Numbered from the stretch's first letter, positions 28,801-40,771 are shown. The stretch: DNA of 64,000 nucleotides from Gonapodya prolifera JEL478 (GCA_001574975.1 KQ965761.1:281253-345252); one strand, 5' to 3'. Numbers and translations are program-made. Notes: generated from the sequence alone by a model not told the origin.

Positions 28801-30795
28801 TTGCAACTCAATGCGGGATCTACCAAAAGGGTTTTGGTCTGTGCATGTAAGCAGCCTGAATGAGGACCTTAAATGTGGACGTTTGCTCACTCTTTCTGCC
28901 TCTGCGTATGTTCAGGGAGGGGTCCGTCTTCCGCGCCCTTCCACAAGCTCAAATGGACGCCATCATTCCGCGCCTGCAAGTCCTCGCCCGATCCTCTCCA
29001 ACAGACAAGCAGATTCTCGTAGGGCGGCTCAAGGCACTCGGCGAGACTGTGGCTGTAACGGGAGACGGAACCAACGACGGACCTGCGCTCAAGATGGCGG
29101 ATGTTGGATTCAGTATGGGGATTGCAGGGACAGAGGTCGCCAAGGAGGCGTCGGCTATTATTTTGATGGACGATAACTTCGCGTCGATTGTGAAGGCTAT
29201 GATGGTGAGTTCGCAAGATGTTCTTTCTCGTGCGTGGTGCTGAGAGGTAAAATTGTAGTGGGGACGAGCTGTCAACGACTCCGTCAAGAAATTCTTGCAA
29301 TTCCAACTTACTGTCAACATCGTGAGTTACCGATCGTTCGAGCGGCGCATCCACATATCTAAGTAATCTTGAAAACAGACTGCGGTGCTCCTCACTTTCA
29401 TCAGTGCAGTTTCGGACGGGAACCAGAGCTCTGTCCTGACTGCAGTTCAGCTGCTCTTTGTCAACCTCATCATGGATACCCTTGCTGCTTTGGCTCTCGC
29501 TACGGACCAACCTACCCGCGAAATTTTGAACCGACCGCCTGAGAACAAACAAGCGCCTCTTATCACTCGTTCCATGTGGAAAATGTAAGCCACTTTTTGC
29601 CCCTTCTGGAGATCCGTATCATCTCACACCGCTGCAGGATCATCTGCCAGGCCATATTCCAAGTCACGGTCGGAATGGTCCTCATCTACGCCGGTCCTTC
29701 CATCTTCCGCTTCACATGGCTATCCGTCGTGGGCGGTCTTTCGGCCGGAACCGACTTCACCACCACGCCGACGGGATGGACTGGAACGATGGACGAGTTC
29801 ACCAAGGAGCTCGAGCACGAGCGACGTGGGTTGGGCACGATTGTGTTCAATACGTTTGTGTTCATGCAGGTGTTTAATATGATCAAGTGGGTCGCTTTGG
29901 ATGTTTGCTTGGCGTGTGGAGTTTATGTTGATGGTGTGCGAAATCTAGCACCCGCCGCGTCGACAACAATGTCAATGTGTTCAAGGGAATTTTCTCCAAC
30001 TGGATCTTTCTTTCCAGTGAGTTTTACCTCCACGCCGCTTCACCCCTGTTGTGCTCCAAACGCTCATTCCTCCTCACCTCCTCTTTCAGTCTTCCTGGGT
30101 ATCATCGCCGTGCAGATTCTCATAGTGTTCTTTGGAGGCGAGGCTTTCAAAGTGCAACCTATTTCTGGAGGGCAGTGGGCCGTTTGTATCATTGTCGGTC
30201 TGCTCGCGCTGCCCATCGGTCTTGTCGCTCGTCTTATGCCGGACGATATATTCTTCTGGTGGACGTGAGTAGCTTGAGGTGTTAAGAAATCAAGCACTGC
30301 TCTAATCGACGATTCTACTCAACGTCGATCTACTCCAGCATGTTCCTACCCCACAAAAAGTCCAACGCCATAGGCCTCTCGGAAATCCGCAGCTCGGACG
30401 ACTTCCTCGCCGTCGGTCCCTCGGGCCACGTCGTTCTGTACCCTCAAGGTCACGCTCCCATCCGCGCAGCGCTCTCAAACCCACCACTGCGCTCACTGGC
30501 AGCGAAGCCCATTCTCCCAGGCACCCCGGTCGCAAAACTTCGCGCCATTGCCATCGAGGCTGGGGCCAAGAAGGGTATCTTTCGTCACGTCGACGCCTCG
30601 TCCTCGCCCCGTCCGTACAGGGACCGGTGGACGCTCGCCACGTCGTCAGAGTCGTCCAGACGTGGTAGCGCTCCTTCCATCAAATCCATTCCGGCGTCGA
30701 GTTCCCAGAAGCGCGAGGAGCCCAGTCGGGGTTGGACGGTGGCCAAGCAGGCGATGAGACAGGGAACGTTGACCAACCCTCCGCAGGACCCTTGA
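25863..30795 (+). CDS. P-type Ca2+-ATPase, PMC1/PMCA family
   Basis: Sixteen exons from 25863-25940 to 30339-30795 give 1314 residues, all phases consistent. It is a P2B calcium pump that moves cytosolic Ca2+ out of the cell or into the vacuole at the cost of ATP. Seen: [20 protein letters not shown] (M2), [33 protein letters not shown] (actuator), [20 protein letters not shown] (M4 with the Ca2+-site PEGLP), [13 protein letters not shown] (phosphorylated Asp), [40 protein letters not shown] (hinge), and [18 protein letters not shown] (M6). The N-terminus has the FGRNVLPE block of PMC1-type pumps. The C-terminus runs about 150 residues past the last helix and is basic/Ser-rich. It could be an autoinhibitory or calmodulin-binding tail, which is inference. 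Confidence 0.93.
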
Positions 30796-31354
30796 GCGTG
30801 ATAGTGGAGTGGAAGTGAACTCTGCACCATTTTGTCTTTGGAGTAGTGTCGGTGTTCAACACTCCTAGACGGAACATTTTATCATATTGATTGAGATATG
30901 TGCGACACGTATGAGCACTGAACGCAATTGTATCACATCTTTTGCAATGCACGGCTTGCACTTTCTTTATTTGTTCGTAATTTGGAAGATGTCGAAGTCC
31001 CGAGCAAACGCACAAGTAAGAACAATTAGCGGTGATTTCCGGCGAATTCCATGGACTCGGCGACTGCCGGATTACGAATGACGGCAGGACCTGTTTGTCC
31101 GCCGCTTTCAAAACCCCCAAACTTGTTGTTGTCCGCGGTCGCTGCACGTCGTGACAAATCGTCGGAAACCGCTTTTAATCTCCACGCCATCGTCCGACGC
31201 GGACTGGCCTCCCCTGGGTGGACGCGGCACGGCCTCCGAACCACGTCAAGATGGAGCCGAACCACGACCACGTCGGCGTCGCCGTTCGAGGATTTTCTGG
31301 TTCTTCCGCTGGGAGCGGGCACCCAGCTCCGCCTCGCTCCGCCGGCGCTCCATT
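30796..31354. other. Intergenic, no gene seen
   Basis: No supported ORF downstream of the pump. Overlapping GC-rich open frames continue into the next entry. Confidence 0.4.
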
Positions 31355-31786
31355 ATGGCCGCCACAACTCTCGTCGACCCCTCGTTCGTCACCACGCAAG
31401 ACCTCATTCCCAACCCGGTCGAAATTTCGCGCTGTTTCGACTTGACGCGCCAATGCCGTCCATGCCAACGAGTTCTAACACCCCAACGTCGCACCTATCA
31501 CAACAACCAAGACGCCACAAACGGCGCCGCACATTTTGTATCGTTTTCGATTCCCCTACCCATCCTCACCACTACCGCAATGTGCTCTTCCGCTTCCCTC
31601 CCCTCGCTCCCGTCGTGGCACGATCTCAGCAATTTTCTGTGCCCCTTACCAACCCCGCGCCAATGCTGCACACGACACGTCACAGCCCCGCTCCCCACGA
31701 CGCGGTGTGGGAGTCCGGTGCCATTGTTTTTGGAAACCTCGCCGCGACCGAGTAAACCGCCTAGGCCGGACTTTCAGTTTGGGTGA
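31355..31786 (+). CDS. Diverged member of zinc-finger tail family
   Basis: An open frame of 143 codons from ATG, with no intron needed. It ends VPLFLETSPRPSKPPRPDFQ followed by FG and stop, matching the C-terminal tail shared with the genes at 34165, 37222 and 38425. RQCRPCQRVLT in the middle resembles the start of their finger (FQCRRCRKTFT), but the second half with His and Cys is not recognisable. It may be a decayed or highly derived first copy of the array. Another long frame overlaps it on the same strand, so coding status is uncertain. Confidence 0.35.
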   Translation: MAATTLVDPSFVTTQDLIPNPVEISRCFDLTRQCRPCQRVLTPQRRTYHNNQDATNGAAHFVSFSIPLPILTTTAMCSSASLPSLPSWHDLSNFLCPLPTPRQCCTRHVTAPLPTTRCGSPVPLFLETSPRPSKPPRPDFQFG

Positions 31787-33129
31787 CGTTACCTTTGTTG
31801 GTCACGGTTCGAATTCTTTCGGGGTGTTTTGGCAACTGCGAAATCTGGGACCGTGACGACCTTACATTGTCTTTGACCACATTTGTATGACTTTCTTTTT
31901 TCTTATTCGAACAATCGCAATATAACTCTTTGATCATGTGGCATGACTACTACTGACAAGTCCAGTTCCCTACTTTCACTCCAGACCAACTCCAATTATC
32001 GAACCCTCCCTGGCGCCTGAACCGATCTAAGAGCCCCGCCTCGACCTCCGCGGAAAAAAATGCCCTGGCCTTACTCCCCGGCAGTCCCCGGCACGACAGC
32101 GGCCAAACCGCAAACCGGCTAAACGGCTGCTTGCCTTTCTCTCCTCTTTTCTCCTGGGCCAGCGTCGAGCTGGAAGAAATAAAGACAGCCTACATATAGC
32201 AGCATGTTTTAAGGGGCTCGGAAGCCGCCGCGAGGAAGTTCCTTCATTCGTTATGCATATCACACCAATCCAGACATACCCCCTATTGTTATTTATTCTA
32301 TTCGCAAACTCTGCTCTCTCTCCTGTCGCCGGGGCATGACGCGTGGCTCCTCCACGGTCACCTGCTGGCGGAGTGTAATAGGTACATACCTTCAATTCTT
32401 TCCTTTGGCGGCCGGCGGGTGGGCTCCGATCCGATCCCATCCGAAGCGGACAAAACCGCTGAGACCACATCGGCGGTCGCACATGTCAAGTTTGGCTGGG
32501 AGGTCGAGTCCCTGCCGGTTTCGTGCACGGGACCCACAGGTGAGATGTTTCGGGCAGGGACGGTACATCCGATCCGATTGGCAATACGTTTTCTTCGTTG
32601 GAACATGGTCGTTGTTGGATGAGCACTCCTCCTTGTTCATTTCGGATGTTGGAGGGAGTAAGAGCGTGTTGGGTTTTGGATGTTGCATGGTTGCTCCCAT
32701 TTTTCCTCCTGTACCTTCTTTTGGCGGAGTTATGGATTCCTGCTGCCCCCAATCCAAAAACGAAACACCGCCAAAGAAACCTTCGCCAGACGGCACTCGC
32801 CACGCACTCTGGACCCATCGCCGCATTTGGCTCTGCCGAACCGTCGGTGAAGTACCGACATTCAACCCCCCTCGAGACCGTGAAGCACTTCACCCCCTTC
32901 CTCTGCGCAATGTCACATCCCGTATGCACCGCACGTCACCGCCCCAGTCGGCCGGCGTCTCCACCAGAACCGTTCTCGTACAACCAACACCTCTCCCCCC
33001 TGGCGCCCAGCCCATCAAACTACCCGAGCTACCGGAACTCCAACCCCCTCGCGCCACATCACCACAGTTTTTTACTCTGCTTCCCCCACTTCTCAAATCG
33101 CATTCCATGACGCAATGTTGATGGCAGGC
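31787..33129. other. Region between tail copies, no clear gene
   Basis: Long Pro-rich open frames overlap here (for example 32336-33121 and 32598-33110), but none has family features or convincing splice structure. Some of this may be the body of the degenerate copy that ends at 33270. Confidence 0.3.
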
Positions 33130-33270
33130 AGCAGTTGGCGCGGACCACACTCCCACTCCCTCGCCCCCGTCTGGACAAGAATGCCAGAACACGCGTACGC
33201 CCGTGCCGCTGTTCTTAGAACCGCCGATGCAGGTGCCAAGCTGCCGAGACCGAAGTTTCCTTTTGGATGA
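33130..33270 (+). pseudogene. Remnant of zinc-finger tail family
   Basis: VPLFLEPPMQ is encoded at about 33202-33231. PKFPFG and a stop are encoded at 33250-33270, in a neighbouring frame one base away. Together they match the C-terminal tail of the other copies, so this looks like a copy broken by a single-base frameshift. No finger half could be found upstream. The sequence after the stop (around 33500) resembles the sequence after the 34165-35211 gene (around 35445), with a shared ccgctagaag, as expected for tandem duplicates. Confidence 0.4.
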
Positions 33271-34164
33271 TGAGGGAGGGGCGAAGTGGTGCGATGGCTT
33301 GGGGCAGGATGATGTTGAAACTGAAGAGGATGGTCCCCTATCGTGGCACCTGAATTCATCTGTTTATATTTTGAAGATAAAGGCTTTTTCGTGTCAGTTA
33401 CCCTGGCGCTTTGCATGTGTGTCGCACGTAAACTTTAAAAACTCAGCAGCACTCGGGGCGGGCGACAGAAGCTCGCCAAACTAAAGAAATTATTTTGAAA
33501 AATACCGCTAGAAGGTCAGAGGGTGAAGAGGTTGAGAGTGAGGTGCCGAAGCAGAAATGGTCCTTGGTGGCCGGACACGAATGCGAAACATGCCCACGAC
33601 TGAAACACCGCGGGGTTAAACAAGGCACACCGAAACCTCGAATGAACAGTAGCAGTCTGTTTCTGAAGGTTTTCGTTGCGCGCCAGCACTGACCCTCCTC
33701 GTATAGAATCGGATGCACCTGTTTTAGCAGAGTCCAGACCGCGGAAACATTTTTGTCGCGCTCGTTTCCTCCCCTCATCCTCTCCCTTACCTTTCCACGA
33801 TTATCAACATCACATGGCACGAAGGGAGGCGTCTACGTGTCCCTTCGCCGCTGGCGGAGGGTAAATGACAGCATTCCTGTAGTGGGGACTCTGGACGATT
33901 CGATGTCCACGGAGAAATCAGTGAAGCCACATTACAGACATGACACGGGCGAGTCGACAATGAAACGATCCAGCAGTCTCTTTCATTTTCTCGTCGATGC
34001 GGGGTCTCTGGACCCATCGGTGGGGACATCTCTGGCGGAGCTTGGATCCTCTCGAAGGGCACCTGCAGCTGCATGGATCCCGAATTGGTTTCTCAGCCGC
34101 TTGGCAATAACAGATGTGAAGCTTGGAGGAGAGCGCTCCCTGTCTCAGGCTGACCGGGCTGACC

Positions 34165-35211
34165 ATGTGGTCGCGGAGGGAGCTGTTACAAGTTGATGCA
34201 AGACTGCTCGAGACACGACTCACCCTTGACGCTTCAGCACCACTCCAGCGACAGCTTTATCAAGCGAACTCGGGTTTTTTTGTTGGTGCTCCGGATGCTC
34301 CGGTGAAAAATGCAAGCGGAAAATCTGGAAAATGCACGGCAGAATTGGGCCCCACTTTTGGTGAATCCTCGTTGGCGACTCCACTTCGATTCCCTGCGGA
34401 CCTGAAGCATAAACGAAACACCGCCACGAAAAGCGTCGCCATCCGGCATCGGCGGGAACTCATGGAGCAGGCGATTGCGAGCGAGAAAGCTTTCCAGTGT
34501 CCCCGCTGCAAAAACACGTTTACTCGAAAAGGTGCGCTGCTTTCAGGTCCCAACTACCTGCGACTTTCTCACTGACGCAGTTACCCGCAAGATGTCATGA
34601 TAAGACATACCACGAGGAAGGTCTGCAAATCGCCGCCAAGTCCATCGTTGCAACAAACCGTTCCCCAATTGCCGGCGCTCCCTGAGCTCCTGCGAAGCTC
34701 TTCTCCCATCGGTGCTTTTCCCGCTAAATTACTGTCGGGAAGTTCGCCACAACCTCTCCATCGACCGACGGGACAGACCGAGAACTTCGCCAAAACCAAA
34801 TTTCCTTTTGAGGGTCCCAACTCAGTTCCAACAGTCAACACCCCTCTAGAGCGCGACACACGACTCTCCCATCCGTATCTCTCCGCGGCTTCTCCTCCAT
34901 ACCGCCCATCGACGCCCCAGGGGGCCTCAACCAGCATTCGACCTCAACCACTCCAGGATCCTGCTCTTCCCAATATTCCCCCCCTTTCCCACCTCCCAGA
35001 CCGCGAGCTAACAACTGCTACAAATGTTACTTGGCGTCATCTCTCCCCAATCCTCCGCGAGGAATTTGTCCCGCAATTTGGACATCGGTCCGTCTCAGGC
35101 GCTCCGTCGACACCACCCACGCCAGAATATCGGAGCATACCCGCCCCGTCATTCTTGGAGCCGCCACTGCAACCGCCAACGCCTCCGAGGCCAAGGTTTC
35201 CGTTCGGGTGA
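34165..35211 (+). CDS. C2HC zinc-finger protein, array copy 1
   Basis: Two exons (34165-34531 and 34592-35211) give 328 residues. The intron splits the finger: FQCPRCKNTFTRK joins DVMIRHTTRKVC, giving C-x2-C-x12-H-x5-C. The junction codon (G|AT, Asp) is the same as in the copies at 37222 and 38425. After the finger comes a Ser/Pro-rich region of about 190 residues. The end is SFLEPPLQPPTPPRPRFPFG and stop. A single C2HC finger of this kind can bind DNA or a protein partner; nothing here decides which. The start is uncertain. A later ATG at 34462 lies ten residues before the finger, and an upstream open frame (33753-34196) could be an earlier exon. Confidence 0.62.
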
Positions 35212-37221
35212 CACAGAATCAACGGAGCGAGTGTTGTGCAGATGCCGGGCTGTATTACGTGGTGGAGAGGAAAGTCCCCTCCAGTAGCACCGCTTTTATC
35301 CCTCATTTCGTATTCTGTAAGATAAACTCTCAATTACCCTTATACATGGCTCTTCGCGTGAGTCGGTCCGCGTACACTCGAGAGCTCAGGGCGGCTTGCT
35401 ATTTCTTTTCTATCAGCCAAATATAACACCTGCACAACTCCGCTAGAAGATAAATTGGAGCTTGAGGGGCCGAAGAATGGGGGTGTGTGCGTGGACAACC
35501 GAGTTCAAAGGCATCGACATCAGTCTACCACAGCTGTGCCACCTCATGAATATTGACTTTACATCGCAGAAACGAGTTTCCGCTTTTAGTGGTTCACTTT
35601 ATTCCGACGCAGTCATGACTTGATTGCTTTGAAATCGAGCCCCAAAACGAACGTTCGATCAGTTAAGGTCCGGGGCACGGGACAGAAACGGCGGGCACTG
35701 CATAACCCAGCAATTTCGCCTGTGGAGCCTCAAGGAATCATGACTCAAGTGACAAAAATGAAACTGTGACAACCGAAACGCTTGTACGATTCTATAATCA
35801 CCGAATCGTTCATGGTCGTCTCCCAAATATGCTATTGTAGTCAGAGCATGAACTTTAAGCAGGTAGTTCTACGTGTTATTTGGTTTAATGTGATGACAAG
35901 TTGGAGCTTGCGAACTTTCAAATTCCCTCCTGAGAGGATCTTCGTTGAGTCATGGAACAGCACGGGCGCAAACGCTGAAGCGTCCCAATCTCGTAAAATT
36001 ACGGCACGAGGGTCGAGTCATTTGAGTTCCTTCAGCCCTCGCGCTACATGTTTTGCTTAGCTATTGAAGTGGAAGACGTCGTACAAAAGTCGGAGCAACA
36101 ACAAAGACCCCGTCTCCTAAAATTCGTCATTTGCGTCTGATCACACAAGCCTCGCTCCCTTTCCTACGCTGGAGGCTTGACTGCACTACTTGCCTGGCCG
36201 AGGTTTAGCTTGACGTCAGTAGCCGTATGTCAACGTACTGTGTCAGTGTGAAAATCGAGACGTGGAGCCTGGGAATTACCAAATGTCCTCGCTTCGAGTC
36301 ATGGAATGATTCTGCAAAGTACACCACAATGACCATGTCTCGCAAACGATAATGTCATTACGGTTTCCCGTCTCCCAAGTCCTTATGCTCGCAGAGTTGC
36401 ATGAATACCACAACACGCAGACAATGCTTCAAAATTTTGGTATCGGCAAGTGCTCGGGTCGCTTTTGAAGATGTTGGACCGGAAGCGTTGCAATCCAAAA
36501 TCGCCTCCCATTACCACCCCAAGTCACTGTACGCCAAGATCAAAGTTCACGATTCGAAAAATAAAGCTAGACGCAGTTCTGTACCTCCATAGGGTCGCTC
36601 CAACTGAGGTTCCGCTGATAGAGCAGAAATTGACATCAGCTGATACCCTCGATCTCTCATCTCAGATCACCATCCGTCCTCTTTCAAGCATGTGTCTTCG
36701 CGGTTATACGGAGAGAACCGCCGTCCGGGCTCCTTGCGATCCTAAGGTTGGAGTGCGAAGCCGGGGAGGGGAGCAAGGGCGCAGTGACCCCATTATTCTC
36801 TCTGCGCGGCCAGCTCTCGCTCCAACGTTTGATATCTCCGTCGTTGCTTCTCTATATCGGTTGTGGACCCGAAAATGCTCCGAGGAGCCTTCTTGTACTT
36901 TCCTCCGCGAACACCGGCGACCCTTGCCATGCTGGAAACACCCATTTGGGGGGATTAAATTGCAAATTTGTCACCGAATTTTCAACCTCGGCATAAGTTA
37001 CTTTTACGTTCATCGTACAAACATTTCTTAGTGTCAGTTCGTTACTCAATATACTTGCACGATATGGTCTTTCATATGCCACCCTTCAGTCCGATTCTTG
37101 CTACCAGTATTGACATCCCGAGCGCTTCCGAGCACCTTTTGGAGCAGAACATTAGACTGACCCTTTGCCCCTCCCCCATTATTGACACGGGCCGATCAGC
37201 GCGGCAGTGCCCCTCATTTAC
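35212..37221. other. 2-kb intergenic, no gene seen
   Basis: Rich in stops in all frames apart from 36450-37031, an open frame without recognisable sequence. Two spots (near 35945 and 36297) share gagtcatggaa, but I see no larger repeat. Confidence 0.4.
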
Positions 37222-38006
37222 ATGTTCCCATCCACTGAGACCTCCTCCCATCCCGTCCCTGCTGGGCAAACACAGCCACACTCGAATCTCCCAGTTTTCG
37301 TGGACCGACACACGCCAGTCGCGAGGAACGACAGGCCGTTTCAGTGCCGTCGCTGCAGAAAACTGTTCTCTCGAAAAGGTGATTGACTGTAGTACCAGCA
37401 TCGGTCATGCGGACCTCACGCGGGTACCTTCCCGAACCGATGGCAGATGTCATGCAGCGCCATTTGGCCAGGATGGCTTGCAGGATTCTAGCTCCGTCTT
37501 CCAACCGGAGCAGCTGGGTCGGCGTCCTCGAAACTCCTGTCGCGGAGAACGTGGACTATCAATCTCGCGGTGCTGAGCGGAGCTTAAATTCCAGCAGGAG
37601 GGACACCATGCCAGCAACGGCTGGCAGCGCAGATGGGATACGGGACTTCGATAGACTCAGAAGTGACGAGAGGGGAGAGCAATTTGTCATGAGGCTGCCG
37701 CCCTTGATGCCAGTATCCAACTCCGAGCAAGCGCATCAATTTCTCGACGCAACACATCGCCAATTTCTCGTTACCAACCATCCAAAAACTTCAGTCGGTA
37801 GCCTCAATGCGTCTGGACACAGTTACACTGAAGAAGTTTCGACCGTCGACCGATTTTTGGGTCTCCGCATATCCAACACTAGCGAAGCGCCTCCCGAAAA
37901 GGCCCCATTAATCCTACCTATCACTCGAAGATCATCGCTACCACTGTTTCTCGAGCCGCCTGCATTACTGGAGCCACCAACACCGAATTTCTCTTTCGCT
38001 CCGTGA
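37222..38006 (+). CDS. C2HC zinc-finger protein, array copy 2
   Basis: Two exons (37222-37378 and 37447-38006) give 238 residues in consistent frame. The start MFPSTETSSHPVPAGQTQPH is the first ATG of the frame, and the finger begins about 40 residues later: RPFQCRRCRKLFSRK, joined across a 68-nt intron to DVMQRHLARMAC. A basic/acidic mixed middle and the tail LPLFLEPPALLEPPTPNFSF follow, where LEPP appears twice. The first half of the finger is on exon 1 and the His/Cys half on exon 2, as in its neighbours. No nuclear-localisation cluster is obvious. Confidence 0.68.
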
Positions 38007-38424
38007 CGTTAGAAGTTTCTGGAATGCGGAATGAAAACTCGTCAAACCTCGGACATTCCAACCATTTCTGTAAGGAAACGTCAGATATGATGAAGTTATG
38101 CGACTACCCAACAATCGGCTTGTGAAAATTTTAATGTTTTCATGTACTTTATCTTGCTCGAATGCACATATTTTGGGTCGGCTCGGACCTTCACTTTATG
38201 AGAGGGATGGTTGCTGGGATATTCCGCACGATCGGGTTTCGAAACCGATACCACGAAACCCCGTTTCGTTGCATCTTTTCTCAAACCTTCTTCGCTCTTT
38301 CACACTCCACTCTCGGAGATCCGAGTCGCGCCCCGCCCGTGTGCCAACGCCTCCCAGGACATCCAGGGACGAGCCTCACCAATCGGTGATCATCACGGAA
38401 GGTTCCGGGAGACTTCGCCTCTTC

Positions 38425-39146
38425 ATGGAAGGCCCTCCACCTCACCCACATTACGACAAACCATTTCAGTGCAGACGATGCAGGAAGACGTTCACGAGAA
38501 AAGGTGATTGTTTCCCTTTCGTTGGACGGTATGGGGGCCCACCAGTGGACTGACGACCCAGCGGTATCCAGATGTCATGCAGCGCCACATGAATAGGAAG
38601 TCTTGCAAGTACGCAAATAATCCCGCCTCACGAAACAGCTGGTCTGGAGTGATCGATTTGACAGTTGTCGAAAGGAAGGGTCTTGACGTGGGCAACCAGA
38701 ATACACTCGGTGTTACATCAGCGCAAGGGATTCACTCTCCCAGATCCATCACACCACATGCTACCTACCCACTGCAGGAACATGCCAGGAGGTACCCCTT
38801 CAAGCATGAAGCGACCGGGTTTGACCAGCTTGGTCTCCCAACGTCTCCCGAAAGACGTATCAATGGTAAAGCGAACATGGAGACTTCCTTCCCACCGTGG
38901 ATCCGTCATGAACTTAGGGAGATTCCACCGTCTCAGTCACTGTACCCGCCGCAATATGTGTCTACGGCTCCCTTGATCACGTCACACCATTCAATGCCCG
39001 CTTTCACGTCCCAGCGAATGTCACGCTCCATCGAGCCACCCGGCCTCGACCATCCAGGCGTGAGGTCGTCTTCGGCTTCTCTTTTCCTCGAGCCGTCTGC
39101 CAAGCCTTCACCTCCACCAACACCGACATTTCCATTCTCGTACTAG
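38425..39146 (+). CDS. C2HC zinc-finger protein, array copy 3
   Basis: Two exons (38425-38503 and 38572-39146) give 217 residues. The finger starts 13 residues after the ATG: KPFQCRRCRKTFTRK joined to DVMQRHMNRKSC by a 68-nt intron. The tail is SLFLEPSAKPSPPPTPTFPF, then SY and stop. The frame is also open upstream to an ATG at 38098, so a longer N-terminus is possible. The short start is preferred because it matches copy 2 in distance to the finger. The nucleotide run atgtcatgcagcgcca at the start of exon 2 is shared with copy 2, showing recent common descent. Confidence 0.68.
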
Positions 39147-39374
39147 TTTGACACCCAAAAATCCCCATTTACATCACTTTTGCGCTGGGCTTTGTGGAGT
39201 TGGCTGTTGTCTTCAGGACTCATCGGGGAACGGGAAGAGAAAGTTGAAATTGGACTAATCTACAATGTTATCGATTCGACACGGAGTTACCACGCCTTAG
39301 TCATATCAGGCGTAACGATCACTTGGATACCAATGTCTTTTGCATCCCACGAATGAGCCCTGTGTGACAATATC

Positions 39375-40562
39375 TCACGTTGATCGGGTTCGACATAGCG
39401 GAGACTGTAGAAATCCATGTTCCAATGTAATTTTGCAATCAATCACAACAATTTCACAATCAGTCATCAGACCTACATGGAAGCAAGAAGCCCACAGTGT
39501 TTCAATCTCGATCGAAATATATGTGAATAAAGTCAGTCTACACAATATCACGGTCTTCGGAGCTCCTTCCCTCCGTTCTACCTCTTGTCTCAACCTTTGC
39601 ACCCTCTCCTCTACCCTCGCAATCTCCTCTTCAAGCTTCTGCTCCTTCTCCAGCACTTTATTGACGTAGCCCCACTCTGGAGGCTGGGGCAGTTTCTCCG
39701 CCATCCATGCCGATGTGGCGGCGCCGATGGACGTAGCGTCCACCAGGGCTCCGGAAGTCGGGTCAGCGACTTTGTAGCGGATGTCGACGAGTCGCGTTGG
39801 GTTGGTGGGGGCGATGTGTCAGGTTGGGAGTCGGGGAGCTGAGCACTGGTCTTTTGGAGGACTACGAGTTCCCCTTGCCGCCGGAAAAAGGTTTCGGTTT
39901 GGGCCCACGCGAGTTGTGCGATGGCCGAGATGGTGGCGAAGGAGACGGAGTAGGCGAGGAGGGCGGTGAAGGAACCTGTTTGAGTTTGAGTTTCGGAACA
40001 GAAGAATGTACAGATTTTGCGAAACCAGCAGGCAAGTGAGGACATGGCACGCTCAGCAAAGTACAATGCAGGCATTGATAGTCCAGACACGTTTGGTGAA
40101 CTCCTTGAATGTCGCCGACTCACCCATCAATCCATCCCCGACAATTGACCCTCAACCGCCCCCGCGCTGGCGCTCGCTATCAGCTTCTCGTCGATGGTGT
40201 ACGGTCGATGGCTGTATCCAGAGCGAAAGGCGTCGTGGATTTCTGGCGGGGAGGTGCAAGGGGAGTCGACGTCGGGGTATCTGACAAACTCGTGGAATTC
40301 CGAAGTTGGACGAGAAAGAGAGACTCTCACGTCGCTAATCGCATCCGCGGAGCCAATTCATTGCGTCTCAGAGGCTGAGTATGAGCGTCGTTCGAGAATC
40401 ATCGCGGGGCAGGTCGATTACACACCTGCAGCAGCAGCTCCCGTCCACCCCGCCACAGATGCTACAGTTGCGCCATATCGCAAAGGCGGCCGCGAAGTCC
40501 TCCGAGCTGCAATTGCTCCACCAACCAGCCCGGCCGAAGCTACATTAAGGGAGAATCGATTA
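39375..40562 (-). CDS. Unidentified membrane/coiled-coil protein (5' end open)
   Basis: Four 3' exons fit in phase (40562-40422, 40334-40150, 39975-39847, 39769-39375). They encode NRFSLNVASAGLVGGAIAAR with a Gly/Ala-rich membrane-like segment, then YSHRPYTIDEKLIASASAGA, a second hydrophobic segment (SFTALLAYSVSFATISAIAQ), and a charged coiled coil (EKEQKLEEEIARVEERVQRL). The mix of Gly-rich membrane segments and a coiled coil recalls mitochondrial inner-membrane proteins, which is only an impression. The first exon was not found. It may lie in 40600-40730. The 174-nt intron at 39976-40149 is long for this genome and could hide another exon. Confidence 0.45.
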
Positions 40563-40771
40563 CTGTAGAATCCATTTCCAGGTTGAGAAGGGGAATCGAG
40601 GGCGATTTACCGATGAAAAGAGCGGAATACGCTATGATTGTCCTCGGATGCCGCGTCTCCGGAGGTGTGGAAAGCATTGTGCCATTTGACGACATCGAAA
40701 TGCGGAAGAAACGTGGGCGTTGTCCGTCATACAAAATCCCTGGCACCATCAAAAGAAGTCTTTTGTGACCG

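Noticed and set aside
31051-31755. A 234-codon open frame on the plus strand
   Set aside because: Its composition looks like a shadow frame. The overlapping frame carries the recognised C-terminal tail.
36450-37031. Open frame of 193 codons before zinc-finger copy 2
   Set aside because: No recognisable sequence, starts in repetitive-looking flank, and no splice signal joins it to the finger exon.
40194-40568. Plus-strand ORF of 124 codons
   Set aside because: The minus strand of the same stretch gives four phase-consistent exons with membrane segments, a better explanation.
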